A stretch of DNA of 64,000 nucleotides from CAG-791 sp963629395 (GTDB taxonomy: Bacteria > Bacillota > Clostridia > Lachnospirales > Lachnospiraceae), in the NCBI GenBank assembly GCA_963629395.1, contig CAVGIV010000004.1, forward strand, positions 1 through 64,000. Reading direction: 5' to 3'. Shown piece after piece: positions 50,914 to 60,085 of this stretch. How positions within the stretch are numbered: the stretch's first letter is position 1; every line of letters begins with the position of its first letter. Below the pieces are notes generated by a model that saw only the letters and a program-made list of their open reading frames with translations, did not search any database and was not told where the DNA came from. The translations under genes and the position numbers were made by a program.

Positions 50914-52632
50914 ATGCGTGATACTGTAGAAACGGCCGGTCTTGGTCTTCTTTTTGTCGTCCTGCTTGCGTTGACCGCCTTTTGGCTCATGCGCTCACAG
51001 CAAAAAAAGCGTGACCTCGCCATGGAAGCTAGGCTTCGCAGCGGCTTTGGACAAATTCCATCCAAGCAGATGAAGGCAGAGCGCTATGCAAAGGTTCCGG
51101 CTTTTTATCTGCGGCGAAGGGCGTCCGGCACTTCGGACGGTGATCTGGATGACATCACCTGGAACGACCTGGATATGGATGCGCTCTATGCAAGGATGGA
51201 CTGTACCTTAAGTGCCGCCGGAGAAGAGTATTTATATGCGCTTCTTCGAAGTCCGGCAGGAGATGCGGGGGCGCCGCTGTCTGTTCCGCTTTCGGAAATT
51301 CGTTATTTTGAAGAGGATGCGCATTCCGGCATTCGGCTGCAGCTGCAAAAGGCGCTCCATGCATTCGGATATACGGGACGGTACTCCCTGTATGAATATC
51401 TGGACCTTCTGAAGGAGGCACCAAGACAGAGCAATCTGGTGCATCTGCCTGCCTTTGTCCTTCCGGCTGCCAGCCTTTTTCTGATGGTTTACTCGGTCCA
51501 GGCAGGAATTTTGTGCCTTGTCGGTTCTTTTATTCTCAATATGCTTACCTACTACCGGCGCCGCGGTCAGATTGAACCCTTTCTTACCACCTTCAGCTAC
51601 CTTCTTCGAATGATGAAGTGTGCACAGACCGTTACAAACATCCATTGCCCGGCACTGCAGGTGGAATGCGAGCGTCTTCGGGAGCTTGCTCCCGTTTTTG
51701 ACCGGTTCAGGAGAGGAAGCTTTATTGTTCTTTCCGGGACAACCTCCTCCGGCGGGAATCCGTTGGATTTCCTGGTGGATTATATCCGAATTCTCTTTCA
51801 CCTGGACCTGATCCGCTTCAACACCATGCTCGCGCACTACACCGGACATCAGAAGGAGATGGAGGAGGCTCTTGTCATCCTCGGGCGCATTGATACGGCA
51901 ATCTGCCTTGCCTCCTTCGAAAAGAGCCTTCCCTATACCTGCGTCCCTGTGTTAAGCGAACAGGCTACGCAGGAAAAGCTCCACCTTTCACAGGTATATC
52001 ACCCGCTTTTAGAGCATCCGGTTCCGAACAGTCTGCAGGTGACAAAGCCGGTTCTTCTGACAGGCTCCAACGCTTCGGGCAAGTCCACGTTTTTAAAGGC
52101 CGCGGCGCTTTGCGCCATTCTGTCACAGACGGCCGGATTCTGCCCCGCCAGAGAATACCGCGGCGGCTATTTTGTCATTCGCTCCTCCATGGCGCTCCGG
52201 GACAATATTTCGGCAGGAGAAAGCTATTTTATGGCAGAGATCCGTTCGCTGAAGCGAATTGCAGATCTTTCGGCAAAGAGCAAAAGACCGGTCCTTTGCT
52301 TTGTTGACGAGGTCCTGCGCGGAACCAATACGATTGAACGCATTGCCGCCTCCTCCGAGCTTTTAAAAACACTCGCAAGAGCCGGTGTCGTTTGCTTTGC
52401 CGCCACTCATGACATCGAGCTTACAAGGCTTCTTTCCACAGAATTTGCAAATTACCATTTTGAGGAAGAAATAAAGGACGGCGATGTCACCTTTTCCTAT
52501 CAGATAAAGGACGGACCGGCGGTGACCAGAAATGCCATACAGCTCCTTGGTGCCATCGGATTTGATCCGCAGATTATAAAAAATGCCGCCAGGCGGGCGG
52601 AGCTTTTTGAAGAAACAGGACAATGGATATGA
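50914..52632 (+). CDS. Membrane-anchored MutS-like ATPase
   Basis: The 572-residue product has a C-terminal MutS-type ATPase domain: Walker A TGSNASGKSTFLKAAAL, Walker B region CFVDEVLRGTNTIER and ATHDIELTRLL. It lacks the mismatch-recognition and connector domains of MutS and the Smr domain of MutS2. It has an N-terminal membrane segment (about 9-26) and a central hydrophobic stretch (about 180-210), so it is likely in the membrane. Its role is not known. The true mutS starts at 63835. Confidence 0.82.
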   Translation: MRDTVETAGLGLLFVVLLALTAFWLMRSQQKKRDLAMEARLRSGFGQIPSKQMKAERYAKVPAFYLRRRASGTSDGDLDDITWNDLDMDALYARMDCTLSAAGEEYLYALLRSPAGDAGAPLSVPLSEIRYFEEDAHSGIRLQLQKALHAFGYTGRYSLYEYLDLLKEAPRQSNLVHLPAFVLPAASLFLMVYSVQAGILCLVGSFILNMLTYYRRRGQIEPFLTTFSYLLRMMKCAQTVTNIHCPALQVECERLRELAPVFDRFRRGSFIVLSGTTSSGGNPLDFLVDYIRILFHLDLIRFNTMLAHYTGHQKEMEEALVILGRIDTAICLASFEKSLPYTCVPVLSEQATQEKLHLSQVYHPLLEHPVPNSLQVTKPVLLTGSNASGKSTFLKAAALCAILSQTAGFCPAREYRGGYFVIRSSMALRDNISAGESYFMAEIRSLKRIADLSAKSKRPVLCFVDEVLRGTNTIERIAASSELLKTLARAGVVCFAATHDIELTRLLSTEFANYHFEEEIKDGDVTFSYQIKDGPAVTRNAIQLLGAIGFDPQIIKNAARRAELFEETGQWI

Positions 52633-53117
52633 TGCACGTAACAATTTACAGTGACGGCTCGGCCAGAGGCAATCCCGACGGACCGGGCGGATACGGAGCT
52701 GTGCTCCAATACACCGATAGGCAAGGCGTCCTCCATGAAAAGGAGCTCTCCGAGGGCTTTAACCCGACCTCCAACAATCGCATGGAGCTTTTGGGCGCCA
52801 TTGCCGCACTGGAGGCGCTAAACCGTCCCTGCCAGGTGGATCTGTACTCTGATTCCAGCTACCTCATCAATGCCTTTCAAAAAAACTGGCTGTCCTCCTG
52901 GCAGAAAAAGGGCTGGAAGACGGCCTCGAATACACGAGTCAAAAATCAGGACCTCTGGAAGCGGCTGCTGGCTGCGGCAGAGCCCCATGAAATCACCTGG
53001 CACTGGGTAAAGGGACATGCCGGCCACGAGATGAATGAGCGGTGCGACGCGCTGGCCACCGCGGCAGCCGATGCCATGTACCAGGTAAAAAAGCCAAATG
53101 TGGAGGTACTACCGTGA
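52623..53117 (+). CDS. rnhA: Ribonuclease HI
   Basis: The 164-residue product has the catalytic carboxylates in IYSDGSARGNPDGPGG, NNRMELLGAIAAL and YSDSSYLINAF, and the final Asp in NERCDALA. It removes RNA from RNA-DNA hybrids. The ATG at 52623 overlaps the preceding gene by 10 nt; starts at 52629 or 52632 are also possible. Confidence 0.95.
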   Translation: MDMMHVTIYSDGSARGNPDGPGGYGAVLQYTDRQGVLHEKELSEGFNPTSNNRMELLGAIAALEALNRPCQVDLYSDSSYLINAFQKNWLSSWQKKGWKTASNTRVKNQDLWKRLLAAAEPHEITWHWVKGHAGHEMNERCDALATAAADAMYQVKKPNVEVLP

Positions 53118-53566
53118 ACAATACAACCAATGAGAAAACCATACAGATTCTGTACCACAGCAAGGACATCGACCACTTAACCTACGTTGACGGCAAGAGC
53201 GATTGGATCGACCTGCGCGCCGCCAAGGAATATGTACTAAAGGCAGGCGACTTTGCACTGATCGATCTGGGCATCAGCGTAAAGCTTCCGGAGGGCTACG
53301 AAATGATCACAGCCCCCCGTTCCTCCACCTTCAAAAACTACGGCCTTCTCCAGTCCAACGGAATCGGCGTTGTGGACGAATCCTACTGCGGGGACGGCGA
53401 TATTCTGAAAATGCCGGTGTACGCCACCAGGGATACCGTTGTGCATGTCAATGACCGCATCTGCCAGTTCCGGATCCAGGAGCACCAGCCGCGCATCCAT
53501 TTTGAGGAGGTGGAGTCCCTCGGAGGGACGGACCGCGGCGGCTTCGGAAGTACCGGACGCAGTTAA
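53114..53566 (+). CDS. dut: Deoxyuridine 5'-triphosphate nucleotidohydrolase
   Basis: The 150-residue product has dUTPase motifs: DLRAAKEYVLKAGDFALIDL, APRSSTFKNYGLLQSNGIGVVD and the C-terminal GGTDRGGFGSTG. It degrades dUTP and supplies dUMP. The start is a GTG with GGAGG 8 nt upstream, overlapping rnhA by 4 nt. Its stop codon lies within the left arm of the palindromic element B. Confidence 0.93.
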   Translation: MNNTTNEKTIQILYHSKDIDHLTYVDGKSDWIDLRAAKEYVLKAGDFALIDLGISVKLPEGYEMITAPRSSTFKNYGLLQSNGIGVVDESYCGDGDILKMPVYATRDTVVHVNDRICQFRIQEHQPRIHFEEVESLGGTDRGGFGSTGRS

Positions 53567-53742
53567 GGCCCCTGATCGGCGACAGGGTGGCGGATGGATG
53601 TCCGGATCAGGGGCCTTGCGAGGCCTCGGTGCTTGCGAGCGTCTTGTGCGAGCTTAGCACCGCTAGGTCCGAGGATGGAGCCGCGAGGCGTCCCCAGATC
53701 GGACACCTCCGCCAGGACCCGTCACCGGATCAGGGGCCTTAA
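53563..53742 (+). repeat. Large palindromic structured element, copy B
   Basis: The 180-nt element starts at the dut stop codon. Its outer arms pair perfectly over 15 bp (53563-53577 with 53728-53742). It shares with copy A (5971-6181, read on the minus strand) GGCGACAGGGTGGCGGA, TGTCCGG, a nearly identical core around CTCGGTGCTTGCGAGCGTCT and CTCCGCCAGG. The outer stems differ in sequence from copy A but keep pairing. CCGGATCAGGGGCCTT occurs twice (53602-53617 and 53725-53740), so the left arm can pair with either. The rest of the gap to gltX (53743-53863) shows no clear promoter. Confidence 0.75.
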
Positions 53743-53863
53743 CTGCGGCGTGCCAATAAGCCTTAATCGGCTATTCCTTGCAGGTGCCGCGGCAGAGGCA
53801 TATACTTACAACATCGCGTCCGGCACATTCAGCCGGGCCCTAAGAGAAAGGATACGATTTATT

Positions 53864-55330
53864 ATGGCAGTGAAAATTAGAACGCGTTACGCCCCCAGTC
53901 CCACCGGCAGAATGCATGTAGGAAACCTTCGCACCGCATTGTATGCTTATCTGATTTCCAAGCATGAGGACGGGGATTTTATTCTCCGCATCGAGGATAC
54001 CGACCAGGAGCGGTACGTGGAAGGCGCGGTTGACATCATCAATCGTACCATGCAGCAGACGGGCCTTCTTCCGGATGAGTCGCCGGAGCTGGGCGGTCCG
54101 GTCGGCCCTTATGTACAGTCGGAGCGCGTAAAGAGCGGACTGTACATGGATTATGCCAAGGAGCTTGTGGAGAAGGGCGAGGCCTATTACTGCTTCTGCA
54201 CGCCGGAGCGCCTTGAAACGCTCAAGCAGGTTGTGGACGGAAAGGAAATCAGCGTCTATGACAAGCACTGCCTGCAGCTTTCCAAGGAGGAGGTTGCAGA
54301 GAATCTGGCCGCCGGCAAGCCGTTTGTCATTCGTCAGAACAACCCCAGAGAGGGTTCTACTACCTTCCATGACGAGCTCTATGGAGACATCACCGTTGAC
54401 AACAGTGAGCTTGACGACATGATTCTCATGAAGTCCGACGGCTTCCCTACCTACAATTTTGCAAATGTGGTGGATGACCATCTCATGGGCATTACGCACG
54501 TGGTGCGCGGCAATGAGTACATTTCCTCCAGTCCCAAATACAACCGCCTTTACGACGCATTTGGCTGGGAGGTTCCCAGGTACATCCACTGCCCGCTGAT
54601 TACCGATGCCGATCACAAAAAGCTCTCCAAGCGCAGCGGCTATTCCTCCTATGAGGACCTGATCGAGCAGGGCTTTCTTCCGGAAGCGGTCGTGAATTTC
54701 ATTGCGCTCCTTGGCTGGTCTCCGGATTCGGATCAGGAGATTTTTACGCTGGAGGAGCTGGTGAAGGCATTTGATTACCACCGCATCGGCAAGTCCCCGG
54801 CTGTCTTTGACTACACCAAGCTCCGCTGGATGAATGGCGAGTATTTAAAGGCAATGGAGCCGGATGCGTTTTATCAGCTTGCAGAGCCTTATCTGAAAAA
54901 GGTCTTACGCAGGGACGATCTGGATTTGCACGTCATTGCCGAGCTTGTCCGGACGAGAATTGAGGTATTTCCGGATATCGAAGAGATGGTTGACTTCTTT
55001 GAGGCTCTCCCGGAATACGATGCTGCAATGTTCGAGAACAAGAAGCAGAAATCGACCTGTGAGGGAAGCCTTCAGATTCTCACAGACCTTCTTCCGGTTC
55101 TTGAAGGCAAGGAAACATTCACCAATGACGCGCTGTTCGAGGTGCTCTCTGCCTATGCAGAGGAGAAGACCCTCAAGAATAAGACGGTGATCTGGGCCCT
55201 TCGCATTGCCGTATCCGGAAAAGCCGTCACGCCTGCCGGCGCAACGCAGATTATGGAAATCATCGGAAAAGAGGATTCCCTTTCCCGCATCCGTACTGCC
55301 ATTGCCATGCTGCAGGCAGCCCATGCATGA
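53864..55330 (+). CDS. gltX: Glutamate--tRNA ligase
   Basis: The 488-residue product begins with RTRYAPSPTGRMHVGNLRTA, containing the class I HIGH-type motif, and has the KMSKS-type DHKKLSKRSG. It charges tRNA-Glu. GAAAGGA precedes the ATG at 53864. The frame is open back to 53594, but that part is the translated palindromic element B and is not expected to be protein. Confidence 0.96.
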   Translation: MAVKIRTRYAPSPTGRMHVGNLRTALYAYLISKHEDGDFILRIEDTDQERYVEGAVDIINRTMQQTGLLPDESPELGGPVGPYVQSERVKSGLYMDYAKELVEKGEAYYCFCTPERLETLKQVVDGKEISVYDKHCLQLSKEEVAENLAAGKPFVIRQNNPREGSTTFHDELYGDITVDNSELDDMILMKSDGFPTYNFANVVDDHLMGITHVVRGNEYISSSPKYNRLYDAFGWEVPRYIHCPLITDADHKKLSKRSGYSSYEDLIEQGFLPEAVVNFIALLGWSPDSDQEIFTLEELVKAFDYHRIGKSPAVFDYTKLRWMNGEYLKAMEPDAFYQLAEPYLKKVLRRDDLDLHVIAELVRTRIEVFPDIEEMVDFFEALPEYDAAMFENKKQKSTCEGSLQILTDLLPVLEGKETFTNDALFEVLSAYAEEKTLKNKTVIWALRIAVSGKAVTPAGATQIMEIIGKEDSLSRIRTAIAMLQAAHA

Positions 55331-57392
55331 GACTATGAATCCTTCCCAGAAGGAGGCAATCTGCCATTTCCGCGGGCCCTGCGAGGTTATCGCAGGGCCG
55401 GGAAGCGGCAAAACCTTCGTTCTTGTGGAACGGATTCTTCACCTGATCGGCAGCTGCAGCGTTGCCCCCTCCGGCATTCTGGTGCTCACCTTTTCCAAGG
55501 CGGCAGCGCAGGAGATGCAATCGCGCTACCTTCAAAAGCTCCGGGAGCTCTCCCGAGAGGGGCCATCCGTCCAATCGCCTCCCATTCCTCCAAATGCTTC
55601 CTCCGTTACCTTTGGAACCTTTCATTCGGTCTTCCTGAATATTCTTCAGAATTCATCCCCCTCGCATTTTTCCATTCTCGATGATTCCCGCAAGAGGAGC
55701 CTTCTGCGCACGCTCTTTCTGCAGCACTATGGCCGCTACCCAAAGCCGGAAGAGCTGGCCGACCTTTCCTCACTGATTTCCAAAAAGAAAACAGGAGACT
55801 CCCCGCAGAATCTCTCATTCTTAACCGTCCGCGACAGCCTTTCATCGCCTCCCGCAAGAAAGGGATCCCTGTTATTTTCTGCTCTGTTTGCCGATTATGA
55901 GGCATATCTTCAGGAGAATTCTCTTCTTGACTTCGATGACATGATTGCCAGATGTGTTCAGCTCCTGCAGCAGGATGCAGGCCTTCGCGCGTTCTGGCAA
56001 AAGCGGTTTCCCTTCCTTCTGGTGGACGAATTTCAGGATATCAATCAGGAGCAGTTTGAGGGCGTCCGGATTCTGGCGGGAGAGGATGCGAACCTCTTTG
56101 TTGTCGGCGATGATGATCAGAGCATCTATGCCTTCCGCGGTTCCAATCCGGGAATCATGATCGGCTTCTCCAAGGCCTATCCCGGAACGCATTCGATTAC
56201 ACTGTCGGTCAATTACCGAAGCCTTCCGCCCATCATTACCTGCGGACAAAAGGTTATTACGCAGAACAAAACCAGACTCCCCAAGACCGCCGTTGCCGCC
56301 AGGAAAGGTGTAGATCCGCAGCAGCCATCCATGGATGCCTGCATGCGGCTATTGGCCTTTCACGACGAAAAAGAAGAGCAAGACTGGATCCTCCAGCAGC
56401 TGCAGGCAGCAGCGCCGGAAGAGTTGCAATCGTCGGCTGTCATTCTCCGTTCCAATGCACAGCTCCTGAAGTGGGCGACCTTTTTGGAAAAGGCTGGAAT
56501 TCCCTGCCGCTTTTTTGCCGGGATCAATCAAAATGCCGGACGTTCGTCCTCAAAACCTGCGCAGAAAAAGGGCGACGGCACCCAGGCGCTCCTTTCTCTT
56601 TCAGCGCCGCAGGCCCGGCGCCTTCTTTCGAAGGCAGCGTCTTCACTGGAGCTGGCGGGCGGATATTACCGGCTCTCCGGAGAGCTTGCTGCGGGCAGCA
56701 TAAAAAGAGCGGACCTCTTTTTAATTATGAACCAGCCGGAGCGCTGCCTTCTTCGCCGCAAATTTCAGGAGGAGACGTACACCGAAGCCTCGCTTCTTGC
56801 GGTTTACCCCGTTCATTCCTTAGAGCACCATTCGCTGCAAACCCTTTTCCGGGATCTTAAAACGCTGCAGCGCCTATCGCCCCTCAGGTCCCTTTCCTAT
56901 CTTCGCGGCATCCTCTGCGCAGAAGACAAGGACGAGGATTTGCGCTTGCTATGGGAGGCTCTATTCCAACTCCTGCAGGAGAAGGACCAGTCCATTTTCC
57001 ATTGCCCGCCGTCCTCCCTCTGCGAGGTGCTTTCGAGGATAACGCCCTGTGAGCTCGTTTCACAGATTGATAAGAATGCAGCGGCAAAGCAAAAAAATAA
57101 TGCGCCTGCTGCCACTTCTACAAGCGGCAGAGACGGAGTTCTCCTCTTATCCATGCATGCCAGCAAGGGCCTTGAGTTTCATACCGTCTATCTTCCGGAT
57201 CTGAATGAGGGACTTTTCCCCGGGCGCCGTGCCCAGAGCGAGGAAGCTATTGAAGAAGAGCGGCGCCTGTTCTACGTCGCCATCACAAGGGCAAGGGACC
57301 GCCTGAATCTGATGTACCTGTGCGGCACGCCTGAAAATCCGCGGCGCCCGTCGCGGTTTCTGGCGCCGCTGGGCGTGCGGCCGTGGGAGTAA
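55323..57392 (+). CDS. UvrD/PcrA-type ATP-dependent DNA helicase
   Basis: The product of about 689 residues has superfamily 1 helicase motifs: Q region NPSQKEAI, Walker A AGPGSGKTFVLVERI, Walker B LLVDEFQDIN, DDDQSIYAFRGSNPGI and the late motifs STHASKGLEFHTVYLP and EERRLFYVAITRARDRL with minor changes. It is shorter than PcrA, mainly in the region before motif V, and lacks the C-terminal RNA-polymerase-binding part. The start is uncertain between 55323 and 55335, since neither has a clear ribosome-binding site; both overlap or abut gltX. Confidence 0.9.
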   Translation: MHETMNPSQKEAICHFRGPCEVIAGPGSGKTFVLVERILHLIGSCSVAPSGILVLTFSKAAAQEMQSRYLQKLRELSREGPSVQSPPIPPNASSVTFGTFHSVFLNILQNSSPSHFSILDDSRKRSLLRTLFLQHYGRYPKPEELADLSSLISKKKTGDSPQNLSFLTVRDSLSSPPARKGSLLFSALFADYEAYLQENSLLDFDDMIARCVQLLQQDAGLRAFWQKRFPFLLVDEFQDINQEQFEGVRILAGEDANLFVVGDDDQSIYAFRGSNPGIMIGFSKAYPGTHSITLSVNYRSLPPIITCGQKVITQNKTRLPKTAVAARKGVDPQQPSMDACMRLLAFHDEKEEQDWILQQLQAAAPEELQSSAVILRSNAQLLKWATFLEKAGIPCRFFAGINQNAGRSSSKPAQKKGDGTQALLSLSAPQARRLLSKAASSLELAGGYYRLSGELAAGSIKRADLFLIMNQPERCLLRRKFQEETYTEASLLAVYPVHSLEHHSLQTLFRDLKTLQRLSPLRSLSYLRGILCAEDKDEDLRLLWEALFQLLQEKDQSIFHCPPSSLCEVLSRITPCELVSQIDKNAAAKQKNNAPAATSTSGRDGVLLLSMHASKGLEFHTVYLPDLNEGLFPGRRAQSEEAIEEERRLFYVAITRARDRLNLMYLCGTPENPRRPSRFLAPLGVRPWE

Positions 57393-57482
57393 GCCTGATG
57401 CAATTATAAGAAGCAGATGCATGTCCTTCGTCTCCATGATACAATGGAGTGATCTATCGATTATCCACAAAGGAGGCTGCAG

Positions 57483-59516
57483 ATGACTCACACGCTTGCG
57501 GCATCACCCGCCTACACTGTCCGCCCCGGGACCATGGTTCTGCCGGACGGCATTATTTTCAGTGCTGTTTTTCATGACTGCCGCAAATGCGGCCTTCTTT
57601 TATATCATTTGCCGGATCTTTCGGTAACCGACATCCCTTTTACGGACGCATATCGCTACGGGAGCCTCTATTCCGTAAAGATTGACGGCATCTCGCCGTC
57701 CGAATGGGGCTATCGCTACTACACAGACAAGGAGAGCTTCTGTGATCCCTACGCAAGGGAGCTCCTTCCTGTAACCCTTCCTTCTGATAAGTCCCCGGCA
57801 TCCGGGCAGCGCATCCTTCTTTCCAGACCCTTTACCGCTCCGGAGAACTCGCTGCCGGCCTACGGAAGCCGCAGAAAGCGTCCCTGGGGGGAACGTATTT
57901 TGTACTGCGTCCACCCCAGCGGATTCACGGCGTCCAAAACCTCAAAGGCGGCACATAAGGGAACATTCCGCGGCATCACAGAGCGGATACCGTACCTTCT
58001 GGAGCTTGGAATCAACGGAATTGAGCTTATGCCGGTATACGAGCTTCGGGAGCGCGCCGCATTGCCGGGAGATTCCCCCGAGGAGGAAGGAGCTGCGGTC
58101 AAGGAGAATTACTGGAACTTCGGAGAAGGCTCCTATTTTGCTCCGAAGCGAAGCTATGCTCAAAAGGATACGACCGTCTCTGGCAGTGCCCGCGCAGATG
58201 AAGAGCCTGCAAAGCCGCTTTCTCGGCGCGTTCTTAAGTCCTCGCCCCAGAAGGAATTTGCAGATATGGTGGACGCGCTGCACGCAGCCGGCATCGAGGT
58301 TTTCCTGCAGCTGTATTTTCCGGATAATGTCACCATACAGACGCAGCTTGAAACTGCACGCTTCTATGTGACGCACTACGGCATCGACGGCTTTCACCTG
58401 AAGGGGAATGCGTCGGCGCTTCAGACCATTGCCTCTGACCCCATGCTCAGCGACACGGCACTTTTCTATTACAGCTTCCCTTACGAGGAGCTTCAGAAAA
58501 AGGACAGGGAGAACCCCGTCACGGGCAAGCCGTCCGTACAGCACCTTTGCGAGTACACCGACCGTTTTCAGAACCTGACCCGGCGCTTTGTAAAAAGCGA
58601 CAATCATGTTCTGCGTGAGTTTATCCGAGAGTTTGTCACGGTTCCTTCCGGGCATGGGAGCGTTCACTACATTGCCAATTACGAGGGCTTCACTCTCATG
58701 GATCTGGTGTCCTATAACTGGAAGCACAACGAGAAAAACGGTGAGGATAACCGCGACGGAAATGATACCAACTGGAGCTGGAACTGCGGCGTTGAAGGGC
58801 CCAGCCAGAAAAAGGACATCCGTACGCTGCGAAGACGCCAGATGCGCAACCTCCTGGCATTGAATTTCCTGGCACAGGGAACGCCGCTCCTTCTTGCGGG
58901 GGATGAGCGCTGCAACAGCCAGGATGGAAACAATAATCCCTATTGCCAGAACAATGAAACCGGCTGGCTAAACTGGAAGGAAACGAAGGACACGAAAGCT
59001 ATGCTGGATTATACCAGGAGGCTCCTTTCCTTCCGGAAGTCACACGGCGTTTTTGGCCGCAATCAGCCGTTTGGCTTTAACGATCCGATGGCAATCGGAT
59101 ATCCGGACGTTTCCCTGCACGGGAAGGAGGCCTGGAAGCCGGACCTTTCCGGGTATTCCCACACCGTCGGCGTACTTTTCCCGGAGCAGTATGCGCCCAA
59201 GGATCCCCGGGAGGCCTTTTTGTATCTGGCCATCAACATGCACTGGCACGAGCAGCGCCTGGCGCTTCCCAAGCTCCCTCTTGGCTACCGCTGGAAGAAG
59301 ATTGCCGATACCTTTCTGGAGGAATCCTTCCTTCCGGATCCGGAGCCTCTTTCGGATTCACGCGCGGTCCTTGTCCGCGGGCGGTCGATCCAGATTCTGG
59401 AGGCGGAGTTTGACGCCGAGCTTAGGAAGGAGCAGGAGAAGGCAGAGCAGGTCAGAAGGAGCAGGCTTCCGAAGCCGTCCAAGGAAAAAGACAAGTCAGA
59501 AGGAACCGCGAAGTGA
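57483..59516 (+). CDS. Degenerate GH13 debranching-enzyme-like protein (probable pseudoenzyme)
   Basis: The 677-residue product aligns in order with isoamylase/GlgX-type GH13 enzymes: an N-terminal beta domain, the barrel, and SYNWKHNEKNGEDNRDG and FLAQGTPLLLAGDE in the C-terminal part. All four catalytic regions are altered. Region I reads LQLYFPDN instead of VVYNH; region II reads GFHLKGN (about residue 303) instead of GFRFD, losing the nucleophile; region III has no E-W-D; region IV reads NYEGFTL (about 399) instead of HDGFTL. The loop between regions I and II is also very short. It is probably a non-catalytic glycan-binding or regulatory protein. AAAGGAGG precedes the ATG. Confidence 0.82.
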   Translation: MTHTLAASPAYTVRPGTMVLPDGIIFSAVFHDCRKCGLLLYHLPDLSVTDIPFTDAYRYGSLYSVKIDGISPSEWGYRYYTDKESFCDPYARELLPVTLPSDKSPASGQRILLSRPFTAPENSLPAYGSRRKRPWGERILYCVHPSGFTASKTSKAAHKGTFRGITERIPYLLELGINGIELMPVYELRERAALPGDSPEEEGAAVKENYWNFGEGSYFAPKRSYAQKDTTVSGSARADEEPAKPLSRRVLKSSPQKEFADMVDALHAAGIEVFLQLYFPDNVTIQTQLETARFYVTHYGIDGFHLKGNASALQTIASDPMLSDTALFYYSFPYEELQKKDRENPVTGKPSVQHLCEYTDRFQNLTRRFVKSDNHVLREFIREFVTVPSGHGSVHYIANYEGFTLMDLVSYNWKHNEKNGEDNRDGNDTNWSWNCGVEGPSQKKDIRTLRRRQMRNLLALNFLAQGTPLLLAGDERCNSQDGNNNPYCQNNETGWLNWKETKDTKAMLDYTRRLLSFRKSHGVFGRNQPFGFNDPMAIGYPDVSLHGKEAWKPDLSGYSHTVGVLFPEQYAPKDPREAFLYLAINMHWHEQRLALPKLPLGYRWKKIADTFLEESFLPDPEPLSDSRAVLVRGRSIQILEAEFDAELRKEQEKAEQVRRSRLPKPSKEKDKSEGTAK

Positions 59517-60085
59517 TACCACGCATAACGCTGCGCAAGGCCATTGCGCATTTCAAAACCATTACGCACCACCGGCACATTGTGTGCCGGGAGTGCTTTG
59601 CCGTCGGTCTGTACTGGCAGGGGCTTACACACGATCTTTCCAAGTACAGTCCCACCGAATTCCTGGTTGGTGCAAGATATTATCAGGGAACACGATCGCC
59701 GAACAATGCCGAGAGGGAGGCCATCGGTCTTTCCACCTCCTGGCTTCACCACAAGGGACGAAACCGTCACCACTACGAGTATTGGATGGATTATTGCGCA
59801 AGACAAACCGGCGGCATATGCGGCTCCGGCATCATCGCCTGCCGTATGCCGCTTCGCTATGTCATTGAGATGTTCATGGACCGGATCGCAGCCTCCAAGA
59901 CCTATAACGGCGCATCCTACAAGGATACGGATCCATTGGAATACTACCAGAGGGGGAACACCAGCCGGTTTCTGCATCCGGATACGGCAAAGCTTCTGGA
60001 AAGTCTTCTGGTGCTTCTGGCACAGGAAGGGGAGACGGCTGCCTTTGCAAGGGTCAGGGAGATTCTGGCAAGGGGGAGCTACTGA
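59513..60085 (+). CDS. DUF5662 family protein
   Basis: The 190-residue product is rich in His and Asp motifs (HHRHIVCRECF, LTHDLSKYSPTEF, WLHHKGRNRHHYEYW) that suggest a metal site, perhaps an HD-like hydrolase. It matches the pattern of the uncharacterised DUF5662 family. The GTG start overlaps the preceding stop by 4 nt, and the gene overlaps the next by 1 nt, so the three genes are probably co-translated. Confidence 0.7.
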   Translation: MIPRITLRKAIAHFKTITHHRHIVCRECFAVGLYWQGLTHDLSKYSPTEFLVGARYYQGTRSPNNAEREAIGLSTSWLHHKGRNRHHYEYWMDYCARQTGGICGSGIIACRMPLRYVIEMFMDRIAASKTYNGASYKDTDPLEYYQRGNTSRFLHPDTAKLLESLLVLLAQEGETAAFARVREILARGSY

